Shown: one piece after another, positions 33,999-42,619 of the stretch
How the letters are laid out: every line of letters starts with the position of its first letter
How positions within the stretch are numbered: position 1 is the stretch's first letter
Origin: Sporomusa silvacetica DSM 10669
Lineage (GTDB): Bacteria; Bacillota; Negativicutes; Sporomusales; Sporomusaceae
DNA: 64,000 nt
Direction: 5' to 3'
Assembly: GCF_002257705.1 (NCBI RefSeq)
Contig: NZ_LSLK01000065.1
Span: 116,408-180,407, forward strand
Notes under the pieces: model-generated
Databases searched by the model: none
The model's input: only the letters and a program-made list of their open reading frames with translations
What the model was told of the DNA's origin: nothing
Made by a program: the position numbers and the translations under genes

Positions 33999-35510
33999 AT
34001 GGCGAGTCTAGTAGAAGAAAAGGTAGTTTTAGATAAGTCAGATATTGATATTTTAAATTCATTTGTTGGTTTCGGAAATCTAAAAGAGACAGATGTTCTA
34101 TTTTTCGGGGTAGAAGAAGGTCTTGGCCCAAATCAGCCAAATTCCTCTCTTGTAAAAAAAAACTATGCCGAAGTAGAATTGCGTTGTAAATATTTTGGTG
34201 AAGATACAAATTTATATTTAAATGAGAAAAATAAACATGAAGGATTTTGGGTTAATCCTAATGATACCAATAAACTAAGAGAAAGTTGCTATCTGAATTT
34301 GGGATATGAATATTCTCCTCCTGGCAATCCAGGAGGAATTTATGTAAAATATACCGCAAGAATGATTCAGGCTTTTAATGCTAAAAGCGATAAAGATGCA
34401 GCCCGATGGTTTGATGACACAATTGAAGTAGAAAATAAGCTGAGGACTTTTATGAGAGAAGGAGTCTATGGGAATAGATTCGGAAAAAGAGCGGCTTTAG
34501 CTGATTGGAGGCCGCTCCCAAGACAAAAAATAGGTACTTGGTTATATCAAGCTCCATTTGAAGAGAAAACCTATTTGAATACCTTTGATTTCATCGATGT
34601 GGAGGACAAATATTGTATACAACTCCGTGAAAATAGAGTTAACATTTTTAAACGATTGTTTAATCAATATCATATTCCAATTATAATTGCCATTGGTGAA
34701 CGTAGGCGCTTTGTTAACCGATTCAGCAATATGTTTAAAGACAAACTAGATTTTTACGAAGTAGGCTTGCCAGAAAAAACCACAATAAACTATGCTTTTG
34801 CTAAAGTTCTATCGGGAACAACGCTTGTTGTGTGTATAGATCATTTTAATTCTATTCCGAATAACCAAACGGGATGGGGCGGAATGAGCTTAGATAAGTT
34901 GAAAAGTATTACTTTAGCAATTAGGAAATTGCTTGCCGGAAATAGAGCATTAACAGATAAGGACATTTACAATAAGTATTGTTCAAGAAATGATAATCAA
35001 CTGGATTACAGCGATAAAAAAAGGTTTGATGTTGATTATACAACAAAAAATAGTAACGGAGATGTGTTGCGAGGTCAGTTAGCAGAATTTATCAAAAATA
35101 AACTTGAGAATTACCTGACTTATGTAAATGGTAAAATGACAAGGCAACGGTATATTTCTAATAAAATGTCAATACGGGATGCCCAAGGAGGCAAAGGGCT
35201 GGTTAAAAACGGTAACTTACTTGTATTCGAAGTTGAAAACAAGCAAGAATGCTGTATTAGATTACTAGTTGTCGGAGGAGAACTGGAGAATAGGAAAATA
35301 ATATTTAGTCGGTTGGCTACTGCAGGCGAGCCTTTTAAAAATATAACTAATAAAGCAACGGGCACTTGCACAATATATACATGTAAACTATACAAAAAGA
35401 ATGAAGTTATTGATGTCGATTTTAATTCTTTGAAGGAGATTGTCAAAGGAAGACTGGATAATTTCCTAAAATATGATTTGCCAGAGATTGAACAAAAATT
35501 AGAATTTTAA
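33999..35510 (+). CDS. Hypothetical protein under the island operator (503 residues)
   Basis: Starts at an ATG with AGGAGGTT upstream. The N-terminal half (VLFFGVEEGLGPN..., ADWRPLPRQKIGTWLYQAPF, RVNIFKRLFNQYHIPIIIAIGERRRFV) faintly recalls uracil-DNA-glycosylase-like folds, where a 'GxxPG' type motif and a later helix occur; this is a weak impression. The C-terminal 150 residues look like a separate globular domain (LLVVGGELENRKIIFSRL...). No membrane segment. It is monocistronic, following the WYL gene and operator site 1, so a regulated defence effector is plausible. I do not recognise the family. Confidence 0.75.
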   Translation: MASLVEEKVVLDKSDIDILNSFVGFGNLKETDVLFFGVEEGLGPNQPNSSLVKKNYAEVELRCKYFGEDTNLYLNEKNKHEGFWVNPNDTNKLRESCYLNLGYEYSPPGNPGGIYVKYTARMIQAFNAKSDKDAARWFDDTIEVENKLRTFMREGVYGNRFGKRAALADWRPLPRQKIGTWLYQAPFEEKTYLNTFDFIDVEDKYCIQLRENRVNIFKRLFNQYHIPIIIAIGERRRFVNRFSNMFKDKLDFYEVGLPEKTTINYAFAKVLSGTTLVVCIDHFNSIPNNQTGWGGMSLDKLKSITLAIRKLLAGNRALTDKDIYNKYCSRNDNQLDYSDKKRFDVDYTTKNSNGDVLRGQLAEFIKNKLENYLTYVNGKMTRQRYISNKMSIRDAQGGKGLVKNGNLLVFEVENKQECCIRLLVVGGELENRKIIFSRLATAGEPFKNITNKATGTCTIYTCKLYKKNEVIDVDFNSLKEIVKGRLDNFLKYDLPEIEQKLEF

Positions 35511-35657
35511 CAGAAGTATACAGACCCTATTCCTAAGATGACTTACCGGAAAGAGAATATTACCTCAAAATTTCTTTTTCCGGTATAATAGATATTTTAT
35601 TGATAATCCTGGCATAGGATTATTTTTTTTCTTTTAAGATTTTGCAGTTTATTTTTT

Positions 35658-35682
35658 TAGATGGACATTAAGTGTCTATATA
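35658..35682 (+). promoter_or_regulatory. Palindromic operator, site 2 (before 35773 gene)
   Basis: TAGATGGACA, five bases, then TGTCTATATA. A -10-like TATAGT lies at 35690-35695, the same distance after the TGTC half-site as in site 1. It heads the operon 35773-38222. Confidence 0.72.
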
Positions 35683-35772
35683 TTTTCGCTATAGTAAGGA
35701 TAAACACCATGTTCTTTGACAACTTAATACTCATATGAAGTATAAAAATAGTATAGTCAAGGAGGGCTTTTC

Positions 35773-36258
35773 ATGGCAAAAAATCGTGACCGGTATCTGT
35801 TGGTCAATGGCAAACCGTACTTTATCCAAGACCTGAGCGGAGGCGGTTCGGAATTTGTGGTTTTGGCTGTAATAGCTGCCTTGTTTTGGTTTTATTCTCA
35901 GATGACGCTGACCTTTCACATGCCTAATGATAATGATTTTGCTTCTGAAATATACCGGGACGCAGTCAAGGAGGTTGCAGTTCAACATATTCTTTTCCAA
36001 GACCGGTTAGCCTGGATTAAGAAAGATTTTATGACAGAAAGCCAAACGCCAAAATCCTTCAGTATTGATGAAGGTTTCAAAACTAAAAATAAATCGTCTG
36101 CAGAAATGACCCAATATCTAAGCAAGGGGCAGTACCAAGTCTATGTCAGTTCTCAGGTTGCCCTGACAACTACCTCCCAGGATAAATCCGTAACCCGATC
36201 GATGTTGGATATAGACAATGAATATATCGTGACCGTTAAAGCTTCTCCACAGCGCTAG
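35773..36258 (+). CDS. Hypothetical single-span membrane protein, with in-frame amber and 43-codon continuation
   Basis: 161 residues: a short cytosolic start (MAKNRDRYLLVNGKPYFIQDLSGGG), one membrane helix (EFVVLAVIAALFWFYSQM) and an external or periplasmic domain. AAGGAGGG precedes the ATG. The stop TAG at 36256-36258 is followed without break by 43 sense codons (WYGIVDLNWTVEDVRLVKTSRTPKEIELALSKWKV...) to a second TAG at 36388-36390, so the ancestral protein was probably 205 residues. The extension is amphipathic and protein-like. No family recognised. First gene of the operon behind operator site 2. Confidence 0.7.
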   Translation: MAKNRDRYLLVNGKPYFIQDLSGGGSEFVVLAVIAALFWFYSQMTLTFHMPNDNDFASEIYRDAVKEVAVQHILFQDRLAWIKKDFMTESQTPKSFSIDEGFKTKNKSSAEMTQYLSKGQYQVYVSSQVALTTTSQDKSVTRSMLDIDNEYIVTVKASPQR

Positions 36259-36407
36259 TGGTACGGTATCGTAGATTTAAACTGGACAGTGGAAGATGTA
36301 CGCTTAGTAAAGACCTCACGAACACCAAAGGAGATAGAGCTTGCCCTTAGCAAATGGAAGGTACCGCCTTCCAGGACACCGGTCTGGTAGCAGAAGGGGG
36401 TGGTTTT

Positions 36408-36524
36408 GTGAAAGAATCATGTGACTTTACGCAAGTCAAATGGGCTATAGCTATGAAGTATCTAAACGAAACCTTATATGATATAAGTTGGGCTTTACCT
36501 AAGTATTGCGACAGCTACAGCTAG
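36408..36524 (+). CDS. Possible 38-residue protein
   Basis: GTG-started ORF MKESCDFTQVKWAIAMKYLNETLYDISWALPKYCDSYS with GGGGGTGG ahead. It lies between the membrane protein and the next gene, on the same strand, with short gaps. Small and aromatic-rich; could be a remnant. Low to moderate certainty. Confidence 0.35.
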   Translation: MKESCDFTQVKWAIAMKYLNETLYDISWALPKYCDSYS

Positions 36525-36546
36525 CAGTATCAAAAGTTGCCAACGC

Positions 36547-36894
36547 ATGACGGGTAATTATCCAAGGGATTTAGAACGTAGGCTGATACCGGCGGATATT
36601 AAGTGCTGGGCCAGGTATTTTTGTGAATATGACATTAAACAAGAGGGGAAGCCGCGGAGCTATGGGACAAGTACCAGGCTATTTATCAAAGCAATAAAAC
36701 ATAGATCCGAACAACTATCCCATTTCATTATAAAACCAGACTATGTTTTAAAAAGTGGCAGTGATAATAAACAACGGGCGGTTCCGTGCAGGATAGCAGA
36801 GAAACTTTTAGCAAGAACATTTAACTACTATAAGCAAATGGCCAATGAGCCACCGCTAGACAGACAGTGTAATGATTATGAGCGATTATTTTAG
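36547..36894 (+). CDS. Hypothetical basic protein
   Basis: 115 residues, pI clearly basic (DLERRLIPADIKCWARYFCEYDIKQEGKPRSYGTSTRLFIKAIKHRSEQ). No clear ribosome site or known domain. Its stop is three bases from the next start, so the two are likely coupled. Member of the unknown operon behind operator site 2. Confidence 0.55.
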   Translation: MTGNYPRDLERRLIPADIKCWARYFCEYDIKQEGKPRSYGTSTRLFIKAIKHRSEQLSHFIIKPDYVLKSGSDNKQRAVPCRIAEKLLARTFNYYKQMANEPPLDRQCNDYERLF

Positions 36895-36896
36895 TT

Positions 36897-37253
36897 ATGA
36901 TTGATATTTTAAGTACGGCTAGGCACAATGGAATTTTAGCAGTAAGGGAAAGCTCATTTAAATATATTACCTATGAGGATGTCGATGCATTTTGGTTACT
37001 GGGTATGTATGTAATGCGGCTGGTTAACGGGTATGAAATGCAAGAAAAAAGCATGAGAATTATTTATCGAGAACTAGTGCGTGGCTTACCTAATGAGCAG
37101 AAGGTGTCAGCTTCTTTAGTCCATGATTTTAGTATATGTCTTAAAATGAGGCAGGCTGAGTTGCCTTTTGTGGAAAGAGCGGTAAAAAACTTGCCTCAAC
37201 AGGTGCAGGCTGGAATCATCGAGTTTGCTCAGAGAGTGATACCTTCATGTTAG
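36897..37253 (+). CDS. Hypothetical alpha-helical protein
   Basis: 118 residues, predicted mostly helical (YEDVDAFWLLGMYVMRLVNGYEMQEKSMRIIYRELVRGLPNEQKVSASLVHDFSICLKMRQAELPFVERAVKNLPQQVQAGIIEF). No known motif. It begins two bases behind the previous gene. The composition resembles small helical partner or adaptor proteins. Confidence 0.55.
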   Translation: MIDILSTARHNGILAVRESSFKYITYEDVDAFWLLGMYVMRLVNGYEMQEKSMRIIYRELVRGLPNEQKVSASLVHDFSICLKMRQAELPFVERAVKNLPQQVQAGIIEFAQRVIPSC

Positions 37254-37321
37254 CAGGGATGATTGGTTAGGTTTATAAATAATTTTATATTAAATTATAA
37301 AGTTAAAAGGAGTTGGTATGC

Positions 37322-38014
37322 ATGAATAGTAGCGAGTTTGAAGCCTGGATTGAGTACGTTATAGAAAAATATTCAATGCCAAGACTTCTTTTTAAAAAGG
37401 GCATTGATGATTGGAAAGCTAGAGTTTTCCTAGGGCGGGCATTATCGCGTAAGAGCATTAATAAGTTGGAGCCCGCTATGGATTTATATTATTCTATTGT
37501 AGATATAGAGGTAATTGAACCTGAAGATATTGAAGACAAGGCATGGGTATTGTGGGAGTTAGGGTTGTGTATTTGGCACATAGAAGAAGACGCAAACAAA
37601 GCGATAAAATATATTGATATAAGTATTCAATTGGCCGAAAGTATATCAGATAAATTCTCTTTTATTGAAAGAGGCGAAGTGTGGTATGATCGCTGGTGGC
37701 TGTTGCATCATATCGATCAGACAGATAGAGCAATGCTGGAGGCCAATCAAAAAATTTCAGAACGGGATGCTGAACTTAAAAATAATAGTTACTTATATTA
37801 CGCATACAGATTTAAAGCGGAATTATCTTATGAGCAGGGAGATATTGACCAAGCTTTAGCCTTTTTGTACCAAGCCTTGACATATTTTCCTGATGATCAT
37901 AATACCATGGCTAATTTGCAACAGTTATGGGAAAAACGCAATAATGATAAAGAGAAAACTTATAAGAAAATGGATGAACTAACACAACATCCCCATGTTT
38001 GCTGGGAGATTTAA
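37322..38014 (+). CDS. TPR-like repeat protein
   Basis: 230 residues. Helical hairpin repeats are visible: AWVLWELGLCIWHIEEDANKAIKYIDISIQLAE and YAYRFKAELSYEQGDIDQALAFLYQALTYFPDD, the latter close to the TPR consensus (A-L-A-Y-F-P). Likely a protein-interaction scaffold. The start follows AAAGGAGT. The next gene overlaps or abuts its end. No enzymatic motif. Confidence 0.65.
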   Translation: MNSSEFEAWIEYVIEKYSMPRLLFKKGIDDWKARVFLGRALSRKSINKLEPAMDLYYSIVDIEVIEPEDIEDKAWVLWELGLCIWHIEEDANKAIKYIDISIQLAESISDKFSFIERGEVWYDRWWLLHHIDQTDRAMLEANQKISERDAELKNNSYLYYAYRFKAELSYEQGDIDQALAFLYQALTYFPDDHNTMANLQQLWEKRNNDKEKTYKKMDELTQHPHVCWEI

Positions 38015-38039
38015 AACAAATGCACAGGAGGGAGCCATC

Positions 38040-38222
38040 TTGTTACAACAACCATTGGAAGGGAAGAGTATTGTCATCCGCAGCTCAATGAAAATAAGTT
38101 CGCCTAATACAGAGGGTCTATCAACAGTCACTGTTAAATCTCAAGGAAGTAAAGCTGTCACGGAAATGGACTTTGATAAAGCGCTGCTCACGTTGTTTAA
38201 GTTGAAAGTGAAGGATTATTAA
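38040..38222 (+). CDS. Small hypothetical protein (60 residues)
   Basis: TTG start at 38040 with a strong AGGAGGGAG five bases upstream; a frame from an ATG at 37995 inside the previous gene is less likely. Reads MLQQPLEGKSIVIRSSMKISSPNTEGLSTVTVKSQGSKAVTEMDFDKALLTLF. Beta-rich. Last gene of the operon; a CCCCACT/AGTGGGG hairpin follows at 38228-38256. Function unknown. Confidence 0.55.
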   Translation: MLQQPLEGKSIVIRSSMKISSPNTEGLSTVTVKSQGSKAVTEMDFDKALLTLFKLKVKDY

Positions 38223-38501
38223 TATTACCCCACTGATAAGCTGCTGTTAGTGGGGTATAGTAAGGCTGATAAAATTATGGAGAAAAAGAACGTGCCCATT
38301 ACCATGGTAATAAATTAGTGGTTGCCATATCCTCACGGAACTTGATTGGTTTGGTTTTGATGCAAAAATAAAAACAGTAATACAATAATCCCCAGAATTT
38401 ATAAAAGTGAGGTAACTTTATTGGCACAGAATCTATTCAAGTGGAAGCATCTCGAGGCCTTGATGTGAGATTGAGTGTAGAAATAAATAGAGGTAGGAAA
38501 A

Positions 38502-38543
38502 AGATCCAGTTGGGGTGAGTAACAAATCACCTTAACCGGATCT
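38502..38543 (+). terminator. Hairpin terminator
   Basis: AGATCC...GGTGA pairs with TCACC...GGATCT and is followed by a short T-rich tail. It resembles the stem at 32634-32672 in its inner GTTGGGGTGA/TCACCTT part, so it may be part of a repeated small element. Confidence 0.6.
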
Positions 38544-38570
38544 CTTTGTGAAAAAAATATATTTAAAAAT

Positions 38571-38595
38571 TACATGGACCAAAGATGTCCATGTA
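38571..38595 (+). promoter_or_regulatory. Palindromic operator, site 3 (before GGDEF gene)
   Basis: TACATGGACC, five bases, TGTCCATGTA: the most symmetric of the four sites, extended by one base on each side. It is followed by TTTTG, so it could also act as a terminator; the match to the other sites in arm sequence and five-base centre favours an operator. Confidence 0.6.
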
Positions 38596-38637
38596 ATTTT
38601 GTTAATTTATAGGAGGAGATAAACATAAGGGGGAATC

Positions 38638-39414
38638 ATGATGTTATGCCTACCATATGATACAGTCAAATATAATTACCGAGGAAGTATTTTGGTTTGT
38701 TTAATAGTTGTATTCGGATGTGCAAGCGTGTATATGGTTAGTAAGTTTTTGACGGAAGCAGTAAATCGAGATTTCGTAGATGGCTTATGTATGATTCAAA
38801 TATTATTAGCGGGCGCTATATTTGCGATAGCAAGTACAATTTTTTTTATCCACCAAAATCACGCTCTTTGTAGAAGAATTAAAACCTATCAAAAATTAGC
38901 TCAAGAACTTAGCCATCAACGTGATTTTGATATGTTATCAGGAATTAAAAACCGCAATGCTTTTATTCGTTTTGCGCAGCAAGTAGAAAAACGGGGAGAC
39001 AATGTATCGGTGATGGTTTGTGATATCGATGGTCTAAAAATTATCAATGATACCCTAGGTCATATGGCTGGTGACAAAATCATTCGAAAGTCAGCAGAAA
39101 TATTAAATGAAGCGTGTCCTTCAAATGCCAATATTTTTCGAACAGGAGGGGATGAATATGTCGTTATTATTCAAGAAGTATTAGAAGAACAGGAGTTAAT
39201 GAAACTGCGGCAATCTATTAAAATAATGATTGCAAGTTATAATGCCACTCATCCGAGTATTCCACTCAGTATATCAATTGGTTTTGCAAGTACATCAGCC
39301 AATATAAGTGAGTTTTGGGAAGTATCTAAAGAAGCCGACTATAACATGTATCAAGAAAAACGTGCCTGTCAGGAAAAAGTCTATAATAATTTAAGGACAG
39401 CACTTATAGAATAA
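38638..39414 (+). CDS. Membrane-anchored GGDEF-domain protein (predicted diguanylate cyclase)
   Basis: 258 residues. Two membrane helices (ILVCLIVVFGCASVYMV and MIQILLAGAIFAIASTIFFI), a short coil, and a GGDEF domain with DxLSGIKNRNAF, the metal-binding CDIDGLKIINDTLGHMAGD and the active-site GGDEY. All catalytic positions appear present; I see no RxxD inhibitory site at the expected position. It probably makes c-di-GMP. Placement in a defence island behind operator site 3 is unusual. The start has GGGGGAA upstream; a second ATG follows immediately. Confidence 0.85.
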   Translation: MMLCLPYDTVKYNYRGSILVCLIVVFGCASVYMVSKFLTEAVNRDFVDGLCMIQILLAGAIFAIASTIFFIHQNHALCRRIKTYQKLAQELSHQRDFDMLSGIKNRNAFIRFAQQVEKRGDNVSVMVCDIDGLKIINDTLGHMAGDKIIRKSAEILNEACPSNANIFRTGGDEYVVIIQEVLEEQELMKLRQSIKIMIASYNATHPSIPLSISIGFASTSANISEFWEVSKEADYNMYQEKRACQEKVYNNLRTALIE

Positions 39415-39708
39415 AAACGTTCTGGTTTCAAAAATTGACAAAAAAGGGAGGATTATCTTAAACTAGTGTTGAAAAATGAAAAATACAAGTTATAGCGAGT
39501 AAGCGTGTTTTCGATGAAAGACAGTGAAAATTCATTAAAAATATCCAGGATATTATCATATTCAAGAGGCTTAGTAGTGGTGAGACAATTCAAAAATCCA
39601 TTGAGGCCAGAACAAATTATTCGGTAGCAAAAGCAATTTAATCCAAAATGATACATAACCAAAGAAAAGTTAACGGGAAATTGCAATTTATTAAAGAAAA
39701 TATACCAT

Positions 39709-40005
39709 ATGGATATTTTTCAAAGAATGGAGATGATTTACGTAGAAACGTTTTTATGCACAAAATGCGGATTGTGTTGCCAACATGTTGACATGGTTGA
39801 CGAGCTTGCTGAGTATAATCGTGGGGATGGTCGATGCAAGTTTTTAGCGGATAACCTATGTTCAATATACGAAAAACGTCCTCTTATCTGTAGAGTAAAG
39901 GAAATGTATGAAGCTAAATATCGGCAGGAGTTTGACTGGTCAACATTTTGTCAGCTTAATCACATCATGTGCATTAAATTACAAGCCAATCAAGATATAG
40001 GATAA
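39709..40005 (+). CDS. YkgJ-like Cys-cluster protein
   Basis: 98 residues with the CTKCGLCCQHV motif and a later C-x8-C (CKFLADNLCSIYEKRPLICR), the signature of the YkgJ/UPF0153 family, which is predicted to bind zinc or an iron-sulfur cluster. ATG at 39709 or 39733 (GGAG directly before the latter). It lies 16 bp before the glycine-rich module and probably shares its transcript. A second, broken YkgJ gene lies outside the island at 48079-48545. Confidence 0.7.
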   Translation: MDIFQRMEMIYVETFLCTKCGLCCQHVDMVDELAEYNRGDGRCKFLADNLCSIYEKRPLICRVKEMYEAKYRQEFDWSTFCQLNHIMCIKLQANQDIG

Positions 40006-40021
40006 TAGGAGGTCTATAATT

Positions 40022-41170
40022 ATGCCATTACCATTTATTCTTGGTGCTGTCGCTTTAGCCGCAGCCGGTTTTGGAGCAAAAAAAGCTATGGATGCACAAT
40101 CAGATAATAATGAAGCAGAACAGCTGCGGGAAAGGGCAGAAGATATCTATGACGAAGCCAAATCCAAACTAGAAGATGCGAAGGAATCCACAGCTGAAAC
40201 TTTGGATAACCTTGGTTGGCTTAAGTTAGATGTATGGAATAGGCAAATGGGTCGATTCGTAGACTTGGCTGAAAAAGTAAGGAATGTTGAATTAACAGGG
40301 CAAGCCTCTAATGATGAGTTTAAGCTTGCTACATTTACTCGGCAAGAGCTCGGAGAAATTAAATCGATGTCCTTAAAGGCGTCAGAAGTAGTGTCTGGCG
40401 GATCGGCGGCACTTGGTGCAGGTGCTTTGGCTGGAGTAGCAAGCTACGGAGGAGTTATGATGTTGGGAACAGCTTCTACGGGCACTGCAATAGCAAGCTT
40501 GACGGGCGTGGCTGCCACCAATGCTACTCTTGCATGGCTGGGGGGCGGGTCTTTGGCCGCAGGCGGTTTAGGCATTGCCGGCGGAATGGCGGTGCTGGGT
40601 GGTATTGTTGCGGGTCCGGTACTAGCAATTGGAGGAATGTTTTTTGCCTCTAAAGCAAAAGAAAACCTATCAAATGCCAGAAATGATTGGTCCAAAGCTA
40701 AAAGAGCGGCAGAAGAAATGAACAACGCATCAGCGAAGCTACAGGCAATAGAATCTATAGCGGAATTATTTCATGGGGTTATTAATATGATGGATAGTCG
40801 CATGGGCGATATTTTAAGTGAACTTCAGCATGCAGTTATTAGTGCGGAGCAACGCGAACGAAGCAAATTTATTAATAAAATTAAAAGTTTCTTTGGAATT
40901 AGCATCCGAGCAAACTATGCAAATATGACTCTTGAAGAACAGCAAATTTTGCACTTGTCATATCAGGCGGCGCAAGTGACAAAAATTTTGCTTGAGACTC
41001 CGTTACTTACCTCTAATGGAGACTTAAGATCGGAAGATGAGATTAACCAGGCTTTTGTAAAAATAGTTTCGATTGATTCTGATAAAAAGTTGTTGCCGGA
41101 AATATCGTCAATGCTCAATGGTGATGACGATTTTGATCCAATGCTCCTGGCGGCAGCAACTAGAAGTTGA
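40022..41170 (+). CDS. Glycine-rich membrane protein with coiled coil (module protein 1)
   Basis: 382 residues. N-terminal hydrophobic segment (FILGAVALAAAGFGAKKAMDA), a charged coiled coil (residues ~30-70), then a long glycine/alanine zipper region (about 125-205: GGSAALGAGALAGVASYGG... GGGSLAAGGLGIAGGMAVLGGIVAGPVLAIGG) that could form several tight membrane helices, and a helical C-terminal part. AGGAGG upstream of ATG. The next gene begins one base after its stop. Such zippers occur in pore-forming and membrane-remodelling proteins; no known family is recognised. Confidence 0.75.
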   Translation: MPLPFILGAVALAAAGFGAKKAMDAQSDNNEAEQLRERAEDIYDEAKSKLEDAKESTAETLDNLGWLKLDVWNRQMGRFVDLAEKVRNVELTGQASNDEFKLATFTRQELGEIKSMSLKASEVVSGGSAALGAGALAGVASYGGVMMLGTASTGTAIASLTGVAATNATLAWLGGGSLAAGGLGIAGGMAVLGGIVAGPVLAIGGMFFASKAKENLSNARNDWSKAKRAAEEMNNASAKLQAIESIAELFHGVINMMDSRMGDILSELQHAVISAEQRERSKFINKIKSFFGISIRANYANMTLEEQQILHLSYQAAQVTKILLETPLLTSNGDLRSEDEINQAFVKIVSIDSDKKLLPEISSMLNGDDDFDPMLLAAATRS

Positions 41171-41171
41171 T

Positions 41172-42593
41172 ATGCAAGCATTATTTCGGCGGTTTTTTAA
41201 AAAAAGTGAAACGGTTGGAAGCCATCCGGAGACATTTGTAAGTGGACAGTATGCTGCTATAACTACAATTAACGAGCAGCAGGCGACTGATGAGATGGTT
41301 AAAGGAATGCAACATTTTCTTGATATGGCTGAAAGAGTACAAGATAAATTGCCGCATTTTCGTAGGGGGCATTTATTTGAAGCAATTGTGGCTGCTAAGG
41401 AAAATGCTGAACTTGCAACTACGGGAATGAACGAGAGGTATATTATTACTCACTTAGACGGCAGAAATACGGCTCCGGCTGATTTAGAACTATATAGCAA
41501 TGGGGCGCTTATAAGCGAGGCGCAGGCTAAGTTTAGTATACAGCCAGCCAAAAAGATAGTCGGAATGATTAGTGACCCAAAGTATGATGGAATGGACAGG
41601 TATATTCCGGCTAACAAAATTGAGGATGTTCAGAGAGAGCTAACCAAACAAATTCGTGAGTGCAATGACCCGCAAAAAATGGCTGATCTAAAAGATGCTC
41701 TTCAACATATAAAGAGGCATGATACAGCTAGTGTTGAAGTTTGGCAGGCAGACCGAAATCCCGCACAATATGCTATGGAAATGGAAGTAAAATACGTTGG
41801 GCAGGAAATGCTTACAGCCGGTAGCCAGGCTGCAGTGGGAGCCGCCGTTGTAGGCGGTGGAATATCACTTGTAAAAAATATTATTTCGGCCTATAACGGT
41901 AAGCTAAGTGCAAGTGAAGCTGCAGGTAACATCGCCAAGGATACGGCACAGTCAGCCCTAAAGGGCGGTACGGCTGGGTCGGCAGGAGCTCTAATCCGAT
42001 GTGGCGCAGAGAAGGCAGGACTCCAAACTCTTGCAAAGTCAAACGTGGCTATGGCGGTAGCTGGAAGTGTAGTAGAGGTTGGAACAATAGTTTATGATTT
42101 TGCTCAAGGCAAAATTGATGGTGAAACGGCCATGATTCGGATGGGTCAGACGGGAACAAGCACAGTTTCTGGTTTATATGCTGGAGCTGCTGCGGGAGCA
42201 GTGTTTGGACCTCCTGGTGCTGTAATTGGGAGTATGGTTGGGTATATGCTTGCTTCAAGTACATATCAATCCTGTGTCGCTATTATGGAAAGAGCAAAGT
42301 TAGCAGATTCAGAATCTAAGCGGTTAGTCGAACTGACAGATGCTGCTTGCAAGGCAATGCAGGAACAACGAGCTGAATTTGAGCGTTTGGTTGAGGAGAA
42401 GGTTCGGTGTAAAAAATCTGAGTTTAGGAATGCTTTCTTTTCTATTGATAATGCAATCAATAGAAAAGAATTTTACCAGGCTACCGAGGGAATGGCTAAT
42501 CTTGCAGGTTTGTTCGGGAAGAAACTGAATTTGCAAAACTTCTCTGATTTTGATACATATATGCGTTCTTCTGATGCGCCTTTACGTTTGTGA
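41172..42593 (+). CDS. Glycine-zipper protein with nuclease-like N-terminal region (module protein 2)
   Basis: 473 residues from ATG at 41172; the longer frame from 41073 lies inside the previous gene. The N-terminal third contains ISEAQAKFS followed by YDGMDRYIPANKIEDVQREL, an E-x-K-like arrangement reminiscent of DNA- or RNA-processing domains in polymorphic-toxin-type proteins; this is tentative. The middle has glycine/alanine zippers (SQAAVGAAVVGGGISL, AGAAAGAVFGPPGAVIGSMVGYMLA), the rest is helical. It forms a tight two-gene unit with the preceding gene, so both likely act together at the membrane. Confidence 0.72.
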   Translation: MQALFRRFFKKSETVGSHPETFVSGQYAAITTINEQQATDEMVKGMQHFLDMAERVQDKLPHFRRGHLFEAIVAAKENAELATTGMNERYIITHLDGRNTAPADLELYSNGALISEAQAKFSIQPAKKIVGMISDPKYDGMDRYIPANKIEDVQRELTKQIRECNDPQKMADLKDALQHIKRHDTASVEVWQADRNPAQYAMEMEVKYVGQEMLTAGSQAAVGAAVVGGGISLVKNIISAYNGKLSASEAAGNIAKDTAQSALKGGTAGSAGALIRCGAEKAGLQTLAKSNVAMAVAGSVVEVGTIVYDFAQGKIDGETAMIRMGQTGTSTVSGLYAGAAAGAVFGPPGAVIGSMVGYMLASSTYQSCVAIMERAKLADSESKRLVELTDAACKAMQEQRAEFERLVEEKVRCKKSEFRNAFFSIDNAINRKEFYQATEGMANLAGLFGKKLNLQNFSDFDTYMRSSDAPLRL

Positions 42594-42619
42594 AATGTAA
42601 GCTATACATAGAATAAACA

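Noticed and set aside
42266..42536. Minus-strand frames opposite the second glycine-zipper gene
   Set aside because: Antisense shadows; the plus-strand gene has coupling and domain features.
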